64,000 nt of DNA. Source: Limnohabitans sp. 2KL-51. Its GTDB lineage: Bacteria; Pseudomonadota; Gammaproteobacteria; Burkholderiales; Burkholderiaceae_C. Shown here one piece after another: positions 42,767 through 51,072 of this stretch (within the stretch, counting starts at the first letter, position 1; each line of letters begins with the position of its first letter). The notes beneath the pieces are model-generated. The model was not told where the DNA came from, made no database searches, and was given only the letters and a program-made list of their open reading frames with translations. The position numbers were made by a program, and so were the translations under genes. The DNA lies in contig NZ_NESJ01000020.1 in assembly GCF_003063645.1 (NCBI RefSeq), positions 1-64,000 of the forward strand. The letters are read 5' to 3'.

Positions 42767-43062
42767 TTACTCCCTCGAATGGCTGGCCACATATTGGCGC
42801 AACACATTGTCCATAAGCGACTGCCAGCCATCGCCCGTGGACTTGAAATAGGCCAGCACCTCGGGGCTGTAGCGCACCAAAACCACTGTTTTTTATTTTC
42901 GGATATAGGACGACCACGCAAACTTTTGAGCGGGACCATGGCCTTCAATTGCGTGGGCGTGAGCGGCTGCGCATCCGGATCGCTGCGGGCTGCGGCGGTG
43001 ATGGCCTTGTCCTCTTTCGCGCTGGGCATGCGCACTGTTGGGCGCTTAGAAATTGTCGACAT
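42767..43062 (-). pseudogene. Frameshifted BrnA/DUF4415-like antitoxin
   Basis: Second antitoxin-like gene of the toxin operon. The first part reads MSTISKRPTV...PLTPTQLKAMVPLKSLRGRP. After a run of six A on the minus strand (T at 42889-42894) the frame breaks; in the next frame the protein continues VLVRYSPEVLAYFKSTGDG, then WQSLMDNVLRQYVAS, the C-terminal ribbon-helix-helix half of BrnA-type antitoxins. One added base in the A run would restore a protein of about 98 residues. It is related to the intact antitoxin just upstream (TPEELQSIKAKRGRP...). Either a decayed gene, a slippage-controlled gene, or a sequencing error in the homopolymer. Confidence 0.75.
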
Positions 43063-43067
43063 AGATT

Positions 43068-43358
43068 TCAACCCGGCGCGTGTTGCGCCAGCACAAGGGC
43101 GGCTCTTGATTGCCAGCCTTTGCCAGAGGCCCGCCAGCGCTCAAGCGCTGCCTCATCCAGTCTCAGCGTGGTGGGTACTTTCACGGTGGCCTGCTTGCTG
43201 CCTGTGGGCCGACCCCGTTTGGCCTTGATGCTTTGAAGCTCTTCAGGCGTATACGTGCGTGCGGCTTGGCCCTGCTTGGCCTGCATCAGGCTCAAACGCA
43301 CACTTTCTGCAAATGCTGCGGTTTCGGCATCCATTTCAATCGGTTTAGGCTTGCTCAT
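43068..43358 (-). CDS. BrnA/DUF4415-like antitoxin
   Basis: Predicted antitoxin of 96 residues. The C-terminal half, TLRLDEAALERWRASGKGW followed by QSRAALVLAQHAPG, is the ribbon-helix-helix DNA-binding region found in BrnA-type antitoxins. The N-terminal half (MSKPKPIEMDAETAAFAESVRLSLMQAKQG) should bind the toxin. Its start overlaps the end of the RelE-like toxin gene by 14 bases, giving the toxin-first order. A second related antitoxin frame follows directly downstream. Confidence 0.82.
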   Translation of the reverse strand: MSKPKPIEMDAETAAFAESVRLSLMQAKQGQAARTYTPEELQSIKAKRGRPTGSKQATVKVPTTLRLDEAALERWRASGKGWQSRAALVLAQHAPG

Positions 43359-43662
43359 CGTAGGCTTCCTTCCATGTATTCAAAACTTGAGCGGGTATGT
43401 TGTCGAACTTGGCTTTGACATAAACCGCGACCAGCACGATGTCACCTTTGGGCAGCCGTGTGTAGTAAATCACCCTTGCACCGCCGCGTTTGCCCATGCC
43501 TTGCCGCGACCAGCGCAGCTTTCGAAGCCCTCCGGTTTGGGGGATCACATCTCCCGCTAACGGATGCTCACTGATGAAAACCGCGAAATCTTCGCGCTCT
43601 GATGGCGTCCAAATGGCTTCCACCATCGACTGAAAAATGGGTGTTTCGATCACCCTCAGCAT
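43345..43662 (-). CDS. RelE-like mRNA interferase toxin
   Basis: Toxin of the RelE/HigB2 superfamily, 105 residues, which would cleave ribosome-bound mRNA. The start MLRVIETPIFQSMVEAIW and the central HPLAGDVIPQTGGLRKLRWSRQGMGKRGGARVIYYTRLPKGDIVLVAVYVKAKFDN are characteristic, with conserved basic and aromatic residues KLRW, KRGG and RVIYY. Toxin-first order and overlap with a BrnA-like antitoxin are seen. No Shine-Dalgarno precedes the ATG and a TACAAT -10 box ends six bases upstream, so the mRNA may be leaderless. Confidence 0.86.
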   Translation of the reverse strand: MLRVIETPIFQSMVEAIWTPSEREDFAVFISEHPLAGDVIPQTGGLRKLRWSRQGMGKRGGARVIYYTRLPKGDIVLVAVYVKAKFDNIPAQVLNTWKEAYDEQA

Positions 43663-43667
43663 ATTTA

Positions 43668-43690
43668 ATTGTACATTGAATTAAATCAAT
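43668..43690 (-). promoter_or_regulatory. Toxin operon -10 box and adjoining palindrome
   Basis: On the minus strand a TACAAT -10 element (43673-43668) is preceded by ATTGATTTAATTCAAT (43690-43675), a 16-bp palindrome with 7 of 8 matching pairs. The position fits an operator where the antitoxin or toxin-antitoxin complex blocks the promoter. The surrounding 40 bases are A/T-rich, unlike the flanking genome. Confidence 0.5.
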
Positions 43691-43915
43691 TCATGAGATC
43701 TCTATCAGCACCCTTGAAGCAAATTTGCTGGCAACATCACCTTAAAGACCCCAAACTGAACACCTGCGGGCGCAGCTTGTCGGCCATGGCTTGGCGCGCC
43801 TCGCGGCCCACATCGGCCACGGCTTCACTGATGGCTTGGACTATGCCAAAAAAATGATGGCGACGCGTGTGCCACTTTCTGCGGCGTCTTAAACGTGGTG
43901 GTGACGTACTGTCAG

Positions 43916-44848
43916 CTACGACGACATCCTAGACAACACATCAAACACTGCTGCCGTGTCGTGCTCGGCGTGTCCCAGGGCCATGGCGGCGTTGTAAATA
44001 GGCACGGTGGCGGCAAACAGCGGCGCGGGCACTTGGGCGTCGGCCAGTGCGGCGGCGATCAGCTGCATGTCTTTTTGCCAGATGCCGACTTTCATGGTGG
44101 CGGTGAGCCAGCCTTCGTCCTGCATCAGGGGCCCACGCACCTGCAGCATGCGTGAGCCGCCTGCACCGTCGCTGAGTACCTTGACGGCGTCTTGAGGTCT
44201 GATGCCCCAACGTTGACCCAGCAACAGCGCTTCGGCGGTGGACACGTTGTGGATGGCCACCAGCAAATTGGCCATCAGCTTCATCTTCATGCCGTTGCCA
44301 AAGGCGCCCAGGTCAAAGGTGCTTTTTGAGAAACCTTCAAAGACGGGTGCCAATTGCTTGATCGCCGCCTTGGGCCCGCTGGCATAGACCGTGAGGTCTT
44401 TGTGCACGGCTTGCGCGCCGGTGCCCGACAAGGGGCAGTCGAGCATGACGATGCCTTGGGCCTTGAGCGTGTCGCGGGCGGCGGTTTTGTCGGCAATGTC
44501 GAGCGTGCTGGTTTCCACCACCAGCAAGTTGCGTTGGCCGACAGCGGCGATCTGCTGCGCTGCGTCCTGCAAGGCCTTTGGCCCCGGCAGTGAGCAGATG
44601 ATGACTTGGGAATCGGCTGCCAAGTCGGCCGCCGATTTGCGCGCCGTGCCCCCGGCCGCTTTCAGGCGCTTCATGGCTTTGGGGTCGGGGTCGTAACCCG
44701 TGACCTGAAAGCCCGCCTTCATCAGGTTCACGGCCATGGCCAAGCCCATGATGCCCACGCCCAGCATGCCCACATGCTCAATTTGCGCCTTCAATTTCAC
44801 GGGCCTGGCCACTGGGGAGGTCCGGGATTTTTTGGCAGGACTGCTCAT
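43916..44848 (-). CDS. NAD(P)-dependent beta-hydroxyacid dehydrogenase
   Basis: Member of the 3-hydroxyisobutyrate dehydrogenase / tartronate semialdehyde reductase family, 310 residues. After a charged extension (about 1-25) the Rossmann motif VGMLGVGIMGLAMAVNLMKAGF lies at about 26-47, then STLDIADKTAARDTL and the substrate loop DCPLSGTGAQAVHKDL. The catalytic Lys is in GNGMKMKLMANLLVA (about 200), followed by KDMQLIAAALAD. It is the last gene of the minus-strand operon, 36 bp after the Bug gene. Substrate is a small hydroxyacid but is not identified. Confidence 0.87.
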   Translation of the reverse strand: MSSPAKKSRTSPVARPVKLKAQIEHVGMLGVGIMGLAMAVNLMKAGFQVTGYDPDPKAMKRLKAAGGTARKSAADLAADSQVIICSLPGPKALQDAAQQIAAVGQRNLLVVETSTLDIADKTAARDTLKAQGIVMLDCPLSGTGAQAVHKDLTVYASGPKAAIKQLAPVFEGFSKSTFDLGAFGNGMKMKLMANLLVAIHNVSTAEALLLGQRWGIRPQDAVKVLSDGAGGSRMLQVRGPLMQDEGWLTATMKVGIWQKDMQLIAAALADAQVPAPLFAATVPIYNAAMALGHAEHDTAAVFDVLSRMSS

Positions 44849-44884
44849 GTTGGCTGCTGTATATCCATGTCGATGTGGGTGAAA

Positions 44885-45868
44885 TCAGTCGACCTTGATG
44901 CCCAGGTCGTTGATCACCTTGTTCCAGAAGGCGTAGTCGCCGTTAGCCACGGTGTCGAGCGCTGCGGCGGTGGTGCCCGTGGGCGTGAGGCCCAACTCAA
45001 TAAGGCGGGCCTGGATCTCGGGCAATTTAACGATCTTAACGATCTCGGTGTTGAGCTTGGCAATGATGTCGTTGGGCGTGCCCGTGGGCGCAAAGATGCC
45101 GTGCCACGAGCTGCCGATCACCCCGTTGACGTCCAGGTTGGCGTCAAACTCGGTCATGGTGGGCACGTCGGGCAGGCCGGGGATGCGCTGCGCACCCGAG
45201 ATGCCCAGGGCCTTGACCTTGCCGGACTTGATGAGCGGAATGGCTGTGGTCGAGGCTTCGACCGACAGGCTGATCAGGCCGCTCATCACATCGGGCGAGG
45301 GGTTGGTTTTGTAGGGCACGTGGTTGAGCTTGATGCCCAGTCGCTGCGACCACACCTCCAAAGCTACATGGGGCTGCGAGCCAACACCCAAAGAGGCAAA
45401 GTCGATCTTGCCCGGGTTCGCCTTGGCGAACGCCACCAACTCTTTCATGTTGTTGTAAGGCGCTTTGGGCGTGGCGGTCAGCACATGGGGCACTTGCAAG
45501 ATTTGGGTGACGGCCTTGAAATCACGCGGCGGGTTGAACTTGGCGTCTCTGTACACATTGGGGGCAATCGCGTGCGAGGCCTTGACGCTGAAAAACAGGG
45601 TGTAGCCATCGGCCGGTGAGGTGGCCGCAGCCACGGCGCCGATCATGCCGCCCGCGCCGGGCCGGTTGTCGACCAACACGGGTTGGCCCAGGGCCGCGCT
45701 CAGCTTGTCGCCAATCAGGCGGGCCACCACATCGGGCGAAATGCCGGCTGGGAAAGGCACCACCAGCTTGATCGGGCGATTGGGAAAGCCCGCAGATTGC
45801 GCAAAGGCTTGGGGCAGGGTGCTGAGCGTGGTGGCTGCAGCCAGGGCAATCAAATGACGGCGTTTCAT
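44885..45868 (-). CDS. Bug/TctC-family solute receptor
   Basis: Periplasmic receptor of 327 residues. Signal peptide MKRRHLIALAAATTLSTLPQAFA, then the Bug anion loop FPNRPIKLVVPFPAGISPDVVARL and VDNRPGAGGMIGAV. AGGAGA lies ten bases before the ATG at 45868; the longer frame has no leader logic. It sits 123 bp downstream of a class III CoA-transferase gene and ahead of the hydroxyacid dehydrogenase, so it may recognise the acid handled by the operon. Confidence 0.9.
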   Translation of the reverse strand: MKRRHLIALAAATTLSTLPQAFAQSAGFPNRPIKLVVPFPAGISPDVVARLIGDKLSAALGQPVLVDNRPGAGGMIGAVAAATSPADGYTLFFSVKASHAIAPNVYRDAKFNPPRDFKAVTQILQVPHVLTATPKAPYNNMKELVAFAKANPGKIDFASLGVGSQPHVALEVWSQRLGIKLNHVPYKTNPSPDVMSGLISLSVEASTTAIPLIKSGKVKALGISGAQRIPGLPDVPTMTEFDANLDVNGVIGSSWHGIFAPTGTPNDIIAKLNTEIVKIVKLPEIQARLIELGLTPTGTTAAALDTVANGDYAFWNKVINDLGIKVD

Positions 45869-45990
45869 GATGTGGTCTCCTGATGGTGTGGTTGGACTCG
45901 AACTGATCGTAGGGAGGTACACCCAAGCGACACATCACGTTAACCCCTAAGGGCAGACGCATGGGTTACAGCTGGCGCTGTTCCATCAGC

Positions 45991-47211
45991 TCAAACCACC
46001 CCGCGCCGCACCAGTCCCTCCAACTGCGCATCACTCAGCCCCAACTCCTCGCGCAGTGCCTGCAAACTGTGCTCACCCAGCCGAGGTGGCGGATGGTGCA
46101 TCACGGGCGATGCCGACCAGTTCAGCGGGCTGCGCACCACGCGCACGGTTTGCCCTGAACTGTGGGGCAGTTCAACCACCATTTGCCGGTGTTGGGTTTG
46201 CGGATCGGCAAAGACCTGCGCCATGTCGTTGATGGGACCTGCCGGGACATTGGCAGCGTTCAGTTGTTCCAGCAATTGGGCCCGGGGTTGGGTGCGGATC
46301 CGTGCCTGCAAGGCGCCCTGCAGTTCGCTGCGGTGGGCGATGCGTTGCATGTTGGTGGCAAAGCGGGGGTCGGTGGGCATGTTGGGTGCGCCCAGCACGG
46401 TGCACAGTTGCCCAAACTGTGTGTTGTTGCCCGCCGCGATGATGAGGCGGCCTTCGGCGCATTCAAAGACTTCGGACGGTGATGCGATTGGATTGGTGTT
46501 GCCCACGCGTTGAGGGGCCTTGCCATTCATCAAATAGCCCACGGCCAGGTGGCCGTTGAAGGCCACGGTGGCGTCCAGCATGGCCGCGTCGATGGACTGG
46601 CCTTCGCCGGTTTTTTGCCGGTGCATGAGCGCGCCCAGAATACCAATGGCGGCGTACAGGCCGGTCACCATGTCGGTCATCGGGATGGCCGTGCGCATGG
46701 GGCCGCCGCCGGGCTGATCGTCGGGCAGGCCGCAGGTGCTCATGGGCCCGGCCAGGCCTTGCAAGATGAAGTCATAAGCGGGTTTGGGCGCATACGGCCC
46801 GGTTTGGCCAAACCCGGTGACCGAGCAGTAAATCAGCCCGGGCTTCAGGCCTCGTAGGCTGGCTTCGTCGAGGCCGTATTTGACCAGTGAGCCGACCTTG
46901 TAGTTCTCGATCACCACGTCGCAGCGCAACGCCAGATCGCGCACCAGCTGCGCGCCTTCGGCGGTGGCAATATCCACCGTGATGGACTGTTTGCCACGGT
47001 TGTAGGCCAGGTACAGGGCCGAGTCGTTGCTGGGCTGTCCTGTGGCCGGATCTTGCAAAAAAGGTCCCATGCGCCGCGTGTCATCTCCTTCGCCGGGCTT
47101 TTCGATCTTGTAAACGGTGGCACCCATGTCGGCCAGAATTTGCGTGCACATGGGCCCGGCAATGACGCGGGTCAGGTCGAGGACCTTGATGCCTTCAAGG
47201 ATGGCGCTCAT
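45991..47211 (-). CDS. Class III CoA-transferase (CaiB/BaiF family)
   Basis: CoA-transferase of 406 residues. It opens MSAILEGIKVLDLTRVIAGPMCTQILADMGATVYKIE, with the nucleophile Asp180 in AIPMTDMVTGLYA and a TGFGQTGPYAPKPAYDFILQ segment. This is the transferase rather than the racemase pattern. The ATG at 47211 is preceded by GGAGA and overlaps the atuA-like stop by four bases, so it is translated with that operon. It could supply the CoA ester of the carboxylated intermediate, or the initial activation in place of a ligase. Confidence 0.87.
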   Translation of the reverse strand: MSAILEGIKVLDLTRVIAGPMCTQILADMGATVYKIEKPGEGDDTRRMGPFLQDPATGQPSNDSALYLAYNRGKQSITVDIATAEGAQLVRDLALRCDVVIENYKVGSLVKYGLDEASLRGLKPGLIYCSVTGFGQTGPYAPKPAYDFILQGLAGPMSTCGLPDDQPGGGPMRTAIPMTDMVTGLYAAIGILGALMHRQKTGEGQSIDAAMLDATVAFNGHLAVGYLMNGKAPQRVGNTNPIASPSEVFECAEGRLIIAAGNNTQFGQLCTVLGAPNMPTDPRFATNMQRIAHRSELQGALQARIRTQPRAQLLEQLNAANVPAGPINDMAQVFADPQTQHRQMVVELPHSSGQTVRVVRSPLNWSASPVMHHPPPRLGEHSLQALREELGLSDAQLEGLVRRGVV

Positions 47212-49028
47212 GGGGTGTCTCCAGTGGTGGGTGCGGTCAGCACCGAGGCGGGCACACGCAGCGGCATGTCCAGCAGCATCTGCGCAAACGATTTGCCCAA
47301 GGGGTCTGAGCGCAGGCTGCACACGCCGCCACCGCCCAGTGCTTGGTGCAAGACAAAGTTGAGCGCCTGCAAGCCGGGCACTTCGTAACGCAGCACCGGC
47401 CCTTGCACCAGGTGGCTGAAATAGGCCTGCACCTGCTCGGCTTGCAGCTGCGTGCGCAGCCAGTCCCAGGCGCGGGCGTGGCGTGCGATCACACCGATGT
47501 TTTCATCATCCCCTTTGTCGCCGCTGCGCGCCCAGGCCAGGTCGATCAGGCGGCAGTCGCGCATGGGTTCATTGCTGGCAGTCGTCGACTCACGGGTGGA
47601 TGGCGCAGGGCCGGTCACGGCAGGCGCGCTGCCAGCCTGCGGCTGCGTCATGTCGCTCGCGTCTTGCATACCGTCGCCCAGCTGCATCTGCAAGCTCACC
47701 TGCCTTTTGGGCACCATAAACGAACACAATTTGATGACCGGCTGAATATCAGCCCGCCCCGAAAACGAAGAGCGGGTGCCCGGTCCCATCGACGTGCCGC
47801 TGCTCGCGCATTCGCGTTGCAGCACCGCCAGCGCTTTCGCCTGAGCGTGGCGCACCGCGATGCGCAGCACCACTTCGCGGGCGGTGTGTGCCTGCGCGTG
47901 GGGGCCGTAATGAGACTCACCGCCCAGCAGTTCCACGCAGGTGTCGCTGTAATCACCCAAGCCCAGTTGCGCCATCATGGCGCGTGAGCGGGTCAGCAGG
48001 GCTTGCGCTGTGCGCTCTGCCTTGAGCGGTGCGTCGATGCCGCGGATGGCCAACATCAGCTGCAGCTGGTAACCGTCTTGCCAAGTGGCGTTGGCTTTGT
48101 AGTGTGTGGGCGCAGGCAGTCCCCGTGCGCCGCTGACTTTCACGGTGTCGTGACCCGTGCGTTCCACCTGCACATCCCGCCAGTCGCACCCCACGTCGGG
48201 CATGAGGTAGTTCGCCGGATCGCCCACTTCGTAGAGGATTTGCTCGGCCACCGCGCCGGGGTGAATCAGGCCGCCGGTGCCTTCGGGTTTGCTCAGCACC
48301 AGGCTGCCATCTGGGGCCACGTCGATCACCGGGTAGCTGATGTTCGCCCAGTCTGGCACGTCTTGCCAGTCGGTGAACAGCCCGCCTGTGGCCTGCGCGC
48401 CGCACTCGATCAGGTGGCCTGCCAGCGTACCGGCCGACAGGCGGTCCCAGTCTTGCCAGGACCAGCCGAACTCGTGCACCAGCGCGCCCAGTACCACCGC
48501 GCTGTCCACGCAACGACCGGTGATGACCACATGGGCCCCAGCTGCCAGCGCTTGGGCAATGCCGCGTGCGCCCACATACGCGTTGGCCGACAGGGGGCGC
48601 TCGGGCAAGGGGCCATCGGCCGTGGTGCGCACGCCTTGAGCGTGCAGCCCATCCATCTGCGGCATCAAGTCGTCGCCCGTGAGCACCGCCACGCGCAGGG
48701 CGATGCCTTGCTTTTCGGCCACTTGTAGCAGCGCGTCGCGGCAGCCTTCGGGGTTGAGACCGCCCGCGTTGGCAATCACCTTGATGCCGCGTTCGTGGAT
48801 GGCCTTCAGATGCGGCGTCATGACGGCCTGCACAAAGTCGGTCGCGTAACCCAGTGCCGGGTCTTTGGCCCGCGCCTTGGCCAAAATGGCCATGGTGGTT
48901 TCGGCCAGGTAGTCGTACACCAAGTACTGCAGGCCCGGCACTTGCAGCAGCTGCGGCGTGGCCATGGCTGAGTCGCCCCAAAAGCCGCAGGCCCCGCCGA
49001 TGCGCACGCGCTGCGCTGCGGTGCTCAT
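47208..49028 (-). CDS. AtuA-family protein (DUF1446 plus ferredoxin-like domain)
   Basis: Protein of 606 residues related to AtuA of acyclic terpene utilisation. The N-terminal DUF1446 domain (about 1-450) begins RVRIGGACGFWGDSAMATPQLL and contains VIANAGGLNPEGCRDALL, ITGRCVDSAVVLGALVHEFGW and PEGTGGLIHPGAVAEQILYEVGD. A low-complexity linker (about 455-488) leads to a C-terminal domain (489-606: LIDLAWARSGDKGDDENIGV), the AtuA ferredoxin-like fold. The biochemical role of AtuA is unsettled; it may act as a hydratase on the glutaconyl-CoA-type product of the carboxylase. Start and stop both overlap neighbours by ATGA. Confidence 0.85.
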   Translation of the reverse strand: MSTAAQRVRIGGACGFWGDSAMATPQLLQVPGLQYLVYDYLAETTMAILAKARAKDPALGYATDFVQAVMTPHLKAIHERGIKVIANAGGLNPEGCRDALLQVAEKQGIALRVAVLTGDDLMPQMDGLHAQGVRTTADGPLPERPLSANAYVGARGIAQALAAGAHVVITGRCVDSAVVLGALVHEFGWSWQDWDRLSAGTLAGHLIECGAQATGGLFTDWQDVPDWANISYPVIDVAPDGSLVLSKPEGTGGLIHPGAVAEQILYEVGDPANYLMPDVGCDWRDVQVERTGHDTVKVSGARGLPAPTHYKANATWQDGYQLQLMLAIRGIDAPLKAERTAQALLTRSRAMMAQLGLGDYSDTCVELLGGESHYGPHAQAHTAREVVLRIAVRHAQAKALAVLQRECASSGTSMGPGTRSSFSGRADIQPVIKLCSFMVPKRQVSLQMQLGDGMQDASDMTQPQAGSAPAVTGPAPSTRESTTASNEPMRDCRLIDLAWARSGDKGDDENIGVIARHARAWDWLRTQLQAEQVQAYFSHLVQGPVLRYEVPGLQALNFVLHQALGGGGVCSLRSDPLGKSFAQMLLDMPLRVPASVLTAPTTGDTP

Positions 49029-51067
49029 GCCGCCTCCGCTTCGATCTGCATCAGCAGCGCGCCCTTGAGCGCCTGCCCACCCGCTTGTGCCAGCAGCTCG
49101 CGCACTACGCCGGTGATCGGCGCGGTCAGCGTGTGTTCCATCTTCATGGCTTCGAGCACCAGCAGGCGTTCGCCCGCCTGCACCGCCTGGCCCGCCGATA
49201 CCATCACCTGCAACACGCGGGCCGTGAGTGGGGCCAGCACAGCGCCGCTGCCAGCGGCCTGTTCGGCTGGGCCGTGGGCGGTGGGGCAATCAAAAATCCA
49301 AGCGCGGCCCGCATGAAAAATCTGCACCCCGTGGTCGGTGCGGGCGCTGCAAATCTGTTCGCGCAGGCCTTGGCTCACCAACACTAGTTCGGTGTGTGCG
49401 GTGTCTTGCCATTGCACATGGGTCAGGCTTGTAGTGATGGTGTCGGCTTGAGCGCTGCTGGCAGCACCCAGAGCCGTGCACTGCACCTGCCAGCCCACGC
49501 CCTGGGTGTGGATGCGGTAGCGCCAGCGCTGCTCGCCCCATTGCAGCAGGCCTTGCGCTTGGCCTTGCCCCAAAGCACCTGCATGCACATGGCCATCGGC
49601 GGTGGTGGGCAAGCTGTGCACTTGCGCGGCCATGGCCGCCAGCGCCACGGTGTGCGCACTGGGCACGGGCGCGGCCGGTGGAAGGCCCATGCGTTCGGCC
49701 ACAAAGCCGGTGTGCACGCGTGCGCCCTGCACAAACACCGCGTCGGCCAGGCAGTCGGCCAAAAAGTCTTGGTTGCTGGGCAGGCCCAGCAGGACGCACT
49801 GGCGCACGGCCAACAGCAGTTTGCGCCGGGCTTCTTCGCGGTCGCTGCCATGCGCCACGATCTTGGCCACCATGGAGTCGTAATGCGGGCTGACCTGCCC
49901 GCCTTCACGCAGCGCGCTGTCGATGCGCACATCGTGGCCCGTGCCCTGGGGTGTGGGCGGCCGCCAGCGCAGCACCGGGCCAGTCTGCGGCAAAAAGCCT
50001 GCGGGCACGTCTTCGGCCGTGAGCCGCACTTCGATGGCGTGGCCTTTGAGTTGGATGTCGGCCTGCTGCCAAGGCAGGGCTTGGCCGCTGGCCACGCGCA
50101 GCTGCCACTCCACCAGGTCCAGCCCAGTGATGGCTTCGGTGACCGCGTGTTCGACCTGCAGCCGTGTGTTCATCTCCATGAAGTAGAACTGCCCATCGGC
50201 GTCGAGCAGAAATTCCATGGTGCCCGCGCCGACATAGCCCATGGCGCGGGCGCTGTCCACCGCCACCTGGCCCATGTGTGCACGCAGCTCGGCGTTCACG
50301 GCGGGCGAGGGTGCTTCTTCGATCAGCTTTTGGTGACGCCGCTGCACTGAGCAGTCGCGCTCGCCCAGGTGCACCACATGCCCGTGGCTGTCGGCCAGAA
50401 GCTGGATCTCGACATGGCGCGGGTCGATGAGGGCGCGCTCCAGAATCAGCTCGTCCGACCCAAAAGCCGTGCGCGCTTCCGACCGGGCCGAGTCCAGTGC
50501 GGCAGGCAGAGCATCGGGCGTGTCCACCCGCCGCATGCCGCGCCCGCCGCCACCGGCAGCTGCCTTGCACATGATGGGAAAGCCGATGCGCGCTGCTTCA
50601 AGAACAAACGCTTCGTCGCTTTGATCCTGGCCTTCGTAGCCGGGAATGCAGGGCATGCCCCAGCCTTGCATCAGCCGCTTGGCCCCGGCCTTGTTGCCCA
50701 TGGCACGGATGCTGTCGCCAGACGGGCCGATGAACACCAGACCAGCTGTGTCGACCGCGTCGGCAAAGGCATCGTTTTCCGACAAAAAACCATAACCCGG
50801 GTGCACCGCGTCGGCCCCGGCGAGTTGGGCCGCTTGCAGGATGGCCTCGATGTTCAGGTAAGACTGTGCATGTGCGGCCGGGCCGATGCACACCGCGCGG
50901 TCAGCCGCTTGCACATGCGGGCTGTCACGGTCGGCTTCGGAATACACGGCCACGGTGCCATAGCCCAGGCGACGCACGGTGCGCAGCACGCGCAGCGCGA
51001 TCTCGCCCCGGTTGGCCACCAGCACGGTGTGGAAGGGGCGGATGTTTTTGGGGGTGTGCGTGGGCAT
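49025..51067 (-). CDS. Acyl-CoA carboxylase biotin-carrying alpha subunit
   Basis: Biotin carboxylase plus biotin carrier in one chain, 680 residues from the ATG at 51067; a GTG three codons upstream overlaps the preceding stop and is an alternative. It has the N-terminal ANRGEIALRVLRTVRRLGY, the ATP-grasp loop KAAAGGGGRGMR, the EMNTRLQVEHAVTEAITGLDLVEWQL catalytic segment, and the biotinylation site EAMKMEH near residue 642. Subunits of geranyl-CoA, methylcrotonyl-CoA and propionyl-CoA carboxylases share this layout. The AtuA neighbour favours a geranyl-CoA-type enzyme. Confidence 0.88.
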   Translation of the reverse strand: MPTHTPKNIRPFHTVLVANRGEIALRVLRTVRRLGYGTVAVYSEADRDSPHVQAADRAVCIGPAAHAQSYLNIEAILQAAQLAGADAVHPGYGFLSENDAFADAVDTAGLVFIGPSGDSIRAMGNKAGAKRLMQGWGMPCIPGYEGQDQSDEAFVLEAARIGFPIMCKAAAGGGGRGMRRVDTPDALPAALDSARSEARTAFGSDELILERALIDPRHVEIQLLADSHGHVVHLGERDCSVQRRHQKLIEEAPSPAVNAELRAHMGQVAVDSARAMGYVGAGTMEFLLDADGQFYFMEMNTRLQVEHAVTEAITGLDLVEWQLRVASGQALPWQQADIQLKGHAIEVRLTAEDVPAGFLPQTGPVLRWRPPTPQGTGHDVRIDSALREGGQVSPHYDSMVAKIVAHGSDREEARRKLLLAVRQCVLLGLPSNQDFLADCLADAVFVQGARVHTGFVAERMGLPPAAPVPSAHTVALAAMAAQVHSLPTTADGHVHAGALGQGQAQGLLQWGEQRWRYRIHTQGVGWQVQCTALGAASSAQADTITTSLTHVQWQDTAHTELVLVSQGLREQICSARTDHGVQIFHAGRAWIFDCPTAHGPAEQAAGSGAVLAPLTARVLQVMVSAGQAVQAGERLLVLEAMKMEHTLTAPITGVVRELLAQAGGQALKGALLMQIEAEAA

Positions 51068-51072
51068 GGAGG

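Noticed and set aside
43681..43915. Gene remnant: minus-strand segment reading GIVQAISEAVADVGREARQA
   Set aside because: It looks coding-like over about 25 residues but has no start, no extension and no recognisable family; too short to call a pseudogene.
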